From NCBI GenBank assembly GCA_947247005.1, contig OX365956.1:12420089-12484088 (forward strand): a stretch of DNA of 64,000 bases. Direction: 5' to 3'. Origin of the DNA: Spisula solida. Taxonomy: Eukaryota; Mollusca; Bivalvia; Venerida; Mactridae. Shown one piece after another: positions 50,501 through 53,500 of this stretch (position 1 is its first letter; every line of letters starts with the position of its first letter). Position numbers and translations under genes: made by a program. The notes below the pieces were generated by a model, which was not told where the DNA came from, made no database searches, and saw nothing but the letters and a program-made list of their open reading frames with translations.

Positions 50501-53500
50501 TGTCTAAAACACTTCCGTGTCTCAAAATAAACAATTATTCTAATACAATTTTGCTTTTCTGATAATTTTAAGAGCTTGAAATTTGAGCCCAATTTCTTAA
50601 AAAAATAATTTTAGAAACAAATCATCTCCCTTGATTACCAATATACTCACTGGGTCAAATCTTAGAAAAAGCTTGTGAATGCATTAAAGGACACAATTAT
50701 GACCAAATCTTCTTGAAACTTGTTCAGAATTTTTGTCTTTATGAAATCTATGTCAAGTCCGAAACTGGGTCATGTCAAAAACTAAGTGACTTGGTCAAAT
50801 CTTAGAAAAGTTTGTGTAGTCACTAGAGATCATGAATAAATTTGACTTAATCTTTATGAAACTTGGCCACAATGATAATCTCAACTAAGTCAAGTTCCAT
50901 ATTGGGTTGACCTGATCAAATCAAAGAAAAAAAGGCACTAGGGGTCACAATTTTGGTCAAATCTGCCAATATGGGTTACCTAATGTAAATAACAAGGTCA
51001 CTGGAAAGGACTATATGATAACCAATTGTACATGCAACTGAGGCTGGATTTAATTGATTCATGAACTATTACGACAGGCGAGCGACCTAGGGCCCTTTGG
51101 GCCCTCTTGTTAACAGTTTTATGCTTTATATTCTATTACAGTTTGTGTGCTTATCTACTTTGTCTTGCCATGCATTTGTGTCTACACTATTTTTACCAGC
51201 CACCAACCTGAATTCTATGAAGTTTATGAGACATATTACCAAGAGTAGCTGTACTTTATATTTGTTGAAGCAATTTACCTTCTTCTTTCATTGTTGTATG
51301 ATTCTGGAGTGTCGTTTGAAATGGTCTCTATTTAATTAAGCCTTGTTTAAAGACCTTATCAGACCTACCATTGGCCATTCGTTATATTAGCTTACATGTC
51401 ATATAGTGACAAGGTGCGCTTTTCTGATCACTCTTCATTTGCCATCAGTCTGTGGTCCAAAGTTGCTTGTGAACACCCTAGTGCTCACAATTTGAGCCTA
51501 ATCCTTAGCCATCTCTTGGAAACATTTCTGAGTACTACTGTCAACATAAAAACATCAATAATTTAATTTGTTACAAAATAACTTGTGTATTGTTGGACAT
51601 TTCAGTCAGACGAAGCTGAACTACTGAATGGAGTAATTATTATACTTACATTTTGTTCCTCGTGTTTTTTGTTGCAATATTAGCACCATTCTGATTGAGG
51701 AAAGTAATTCAAACATACCCAGTTAGTTTACACGCAGACAAAATTTCATGTCTTCACTAGAACCATCTTCAACAACAATCTTGCTTCAGTATCTATGTTC
51801 CATCTATCTAGCTTATGTATATACACTCCCCTGTTATTGTGCCATCTACATGTATCTAGCTTATGTTTATACTCTCACCTGTTATTGTACCATCTACATG
51901 TATCTAGCTTATGTATATACACTCTCCACTTATTGTGCCATCTACATGTATCTAGCTTATGTATATACACTCTCCTCTTATTGTGCCATCTACATGTATC
52001 TAGCTTATGTATATACTCTCAACTGTTATTGTGCCATCTACATGTTTCTAGCTTATGTATATACACTCTCCACTTATTGTGCCATCTACATGTATCTAGC
52101 TTATGTATATACACTCCTTTTATTGTGCCATCTACATGTATCTAGCTTATGTATATACACTTCCCTCTTATTGTGCCATCTACATGTATCTAGCTTATGT
52201 ATATACACTCTCCACTTATTGTGCCATCTACATGTATCTAGCTTATGTATATACACTCCTTTTATTGTGCCATCTACATGTATCTAGCTTATGTATATAC
52301 ACTCCTTTTATTGTGCCATCTACATGTTTCTAGCTTATGTATATACACTCTCCACTTATTGTGCCATCTACATGTATCTAGCTTATGTATATACACTTCC
52401 CTCTTATTGTGCCATCTACATGTATCTAGCTTATGTATATACTCTCCCCTTTTATTGTGCCATCTACATGTGATTAGTCTGGGTCCGTCGTCCGTCTTTC
52501 AATAGTTTGCTTGTGTAGACTCTAGAGGTCACAATTATGGCCTGATCTTTATGAAACTTGGTCACAATGATTATCTCAACAAATATCTAGGCCATGTTTC
52601 AGCTTCAAAAACTTAAATTTGGCCATAGTTTAAAAACAGTTCAAGATATTCAAATGAAACTTGCTATACTTACTGGTATTGACTATAAGTACAGTACAGA
52701 ACAATACACACAATTTTAGCAAAGGGAGACAACTCTAGTTTAAATTTTTACTATACTTCATTACTTTTCTTTCCCCTCCCCCCTCTTCTGGCATGCTACC
52801 AAGGGGCCCTGTTCACGACAGTGATAATTTTAGTTTCTTCCTCATATCATGTAGATATTGGTGTATGCTATGATATTTTATTGACCAAATCAAGTTATCA
52901 AACTACAGTCAACTCCTGTTGTCTAACCTCGCTTATATTGAATTTTCCATATGCCAAGTTTTTTTCCTGATTTTGTCCCTTCTTTGTGTATATGAAATGT
53001 TGTTGCTTATGTAGAATTTTGTCTCTCAATTTTTTTCAAGGCCCCATTAACTTGTTTGCACCTAAAATCCTGCATTGAATGTTTTCACACCATGCTGAAA
53101 TGAAATCTTCAATTTATTGTAATTTTCATATGTTTTATTGTTGATCAATTGAATGTTTGCATCAAATTCCACAAACATGTCATGTAGCTTCTAGGTCCGT
53201 CAATCACCATTAATAATTTCGAACAAGGGAAAATGGAGAATATGGCTATTATTCAAAGACTACCAGTCTGATTTTAAAATAATTTCACTGGAATGTAGCT
53301 AATAGGAGATGCTAAACAAATTTCTGATTTTTTAGCTGATTCGTGAATAAACGTAGTGGCCAAGGGCTAGGCTTATTTTCTATATATATAATTTTTATAT
53401 ATATGGCTATATAGGGTTTAAACATTGAATAATCTTCATTTCAGAAACTGCTGGCTTGATTTAAAAATAATTTCACTGGAATGTTTAATCATTCAAAATA

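Noticed and set aside
51748..52505. Overlapping ORFs of 60-179 codons
   Set aside because: A 45-48-bp minisatellite; hydrophobic [12 protein letters not shown] strings are translated repeat units.
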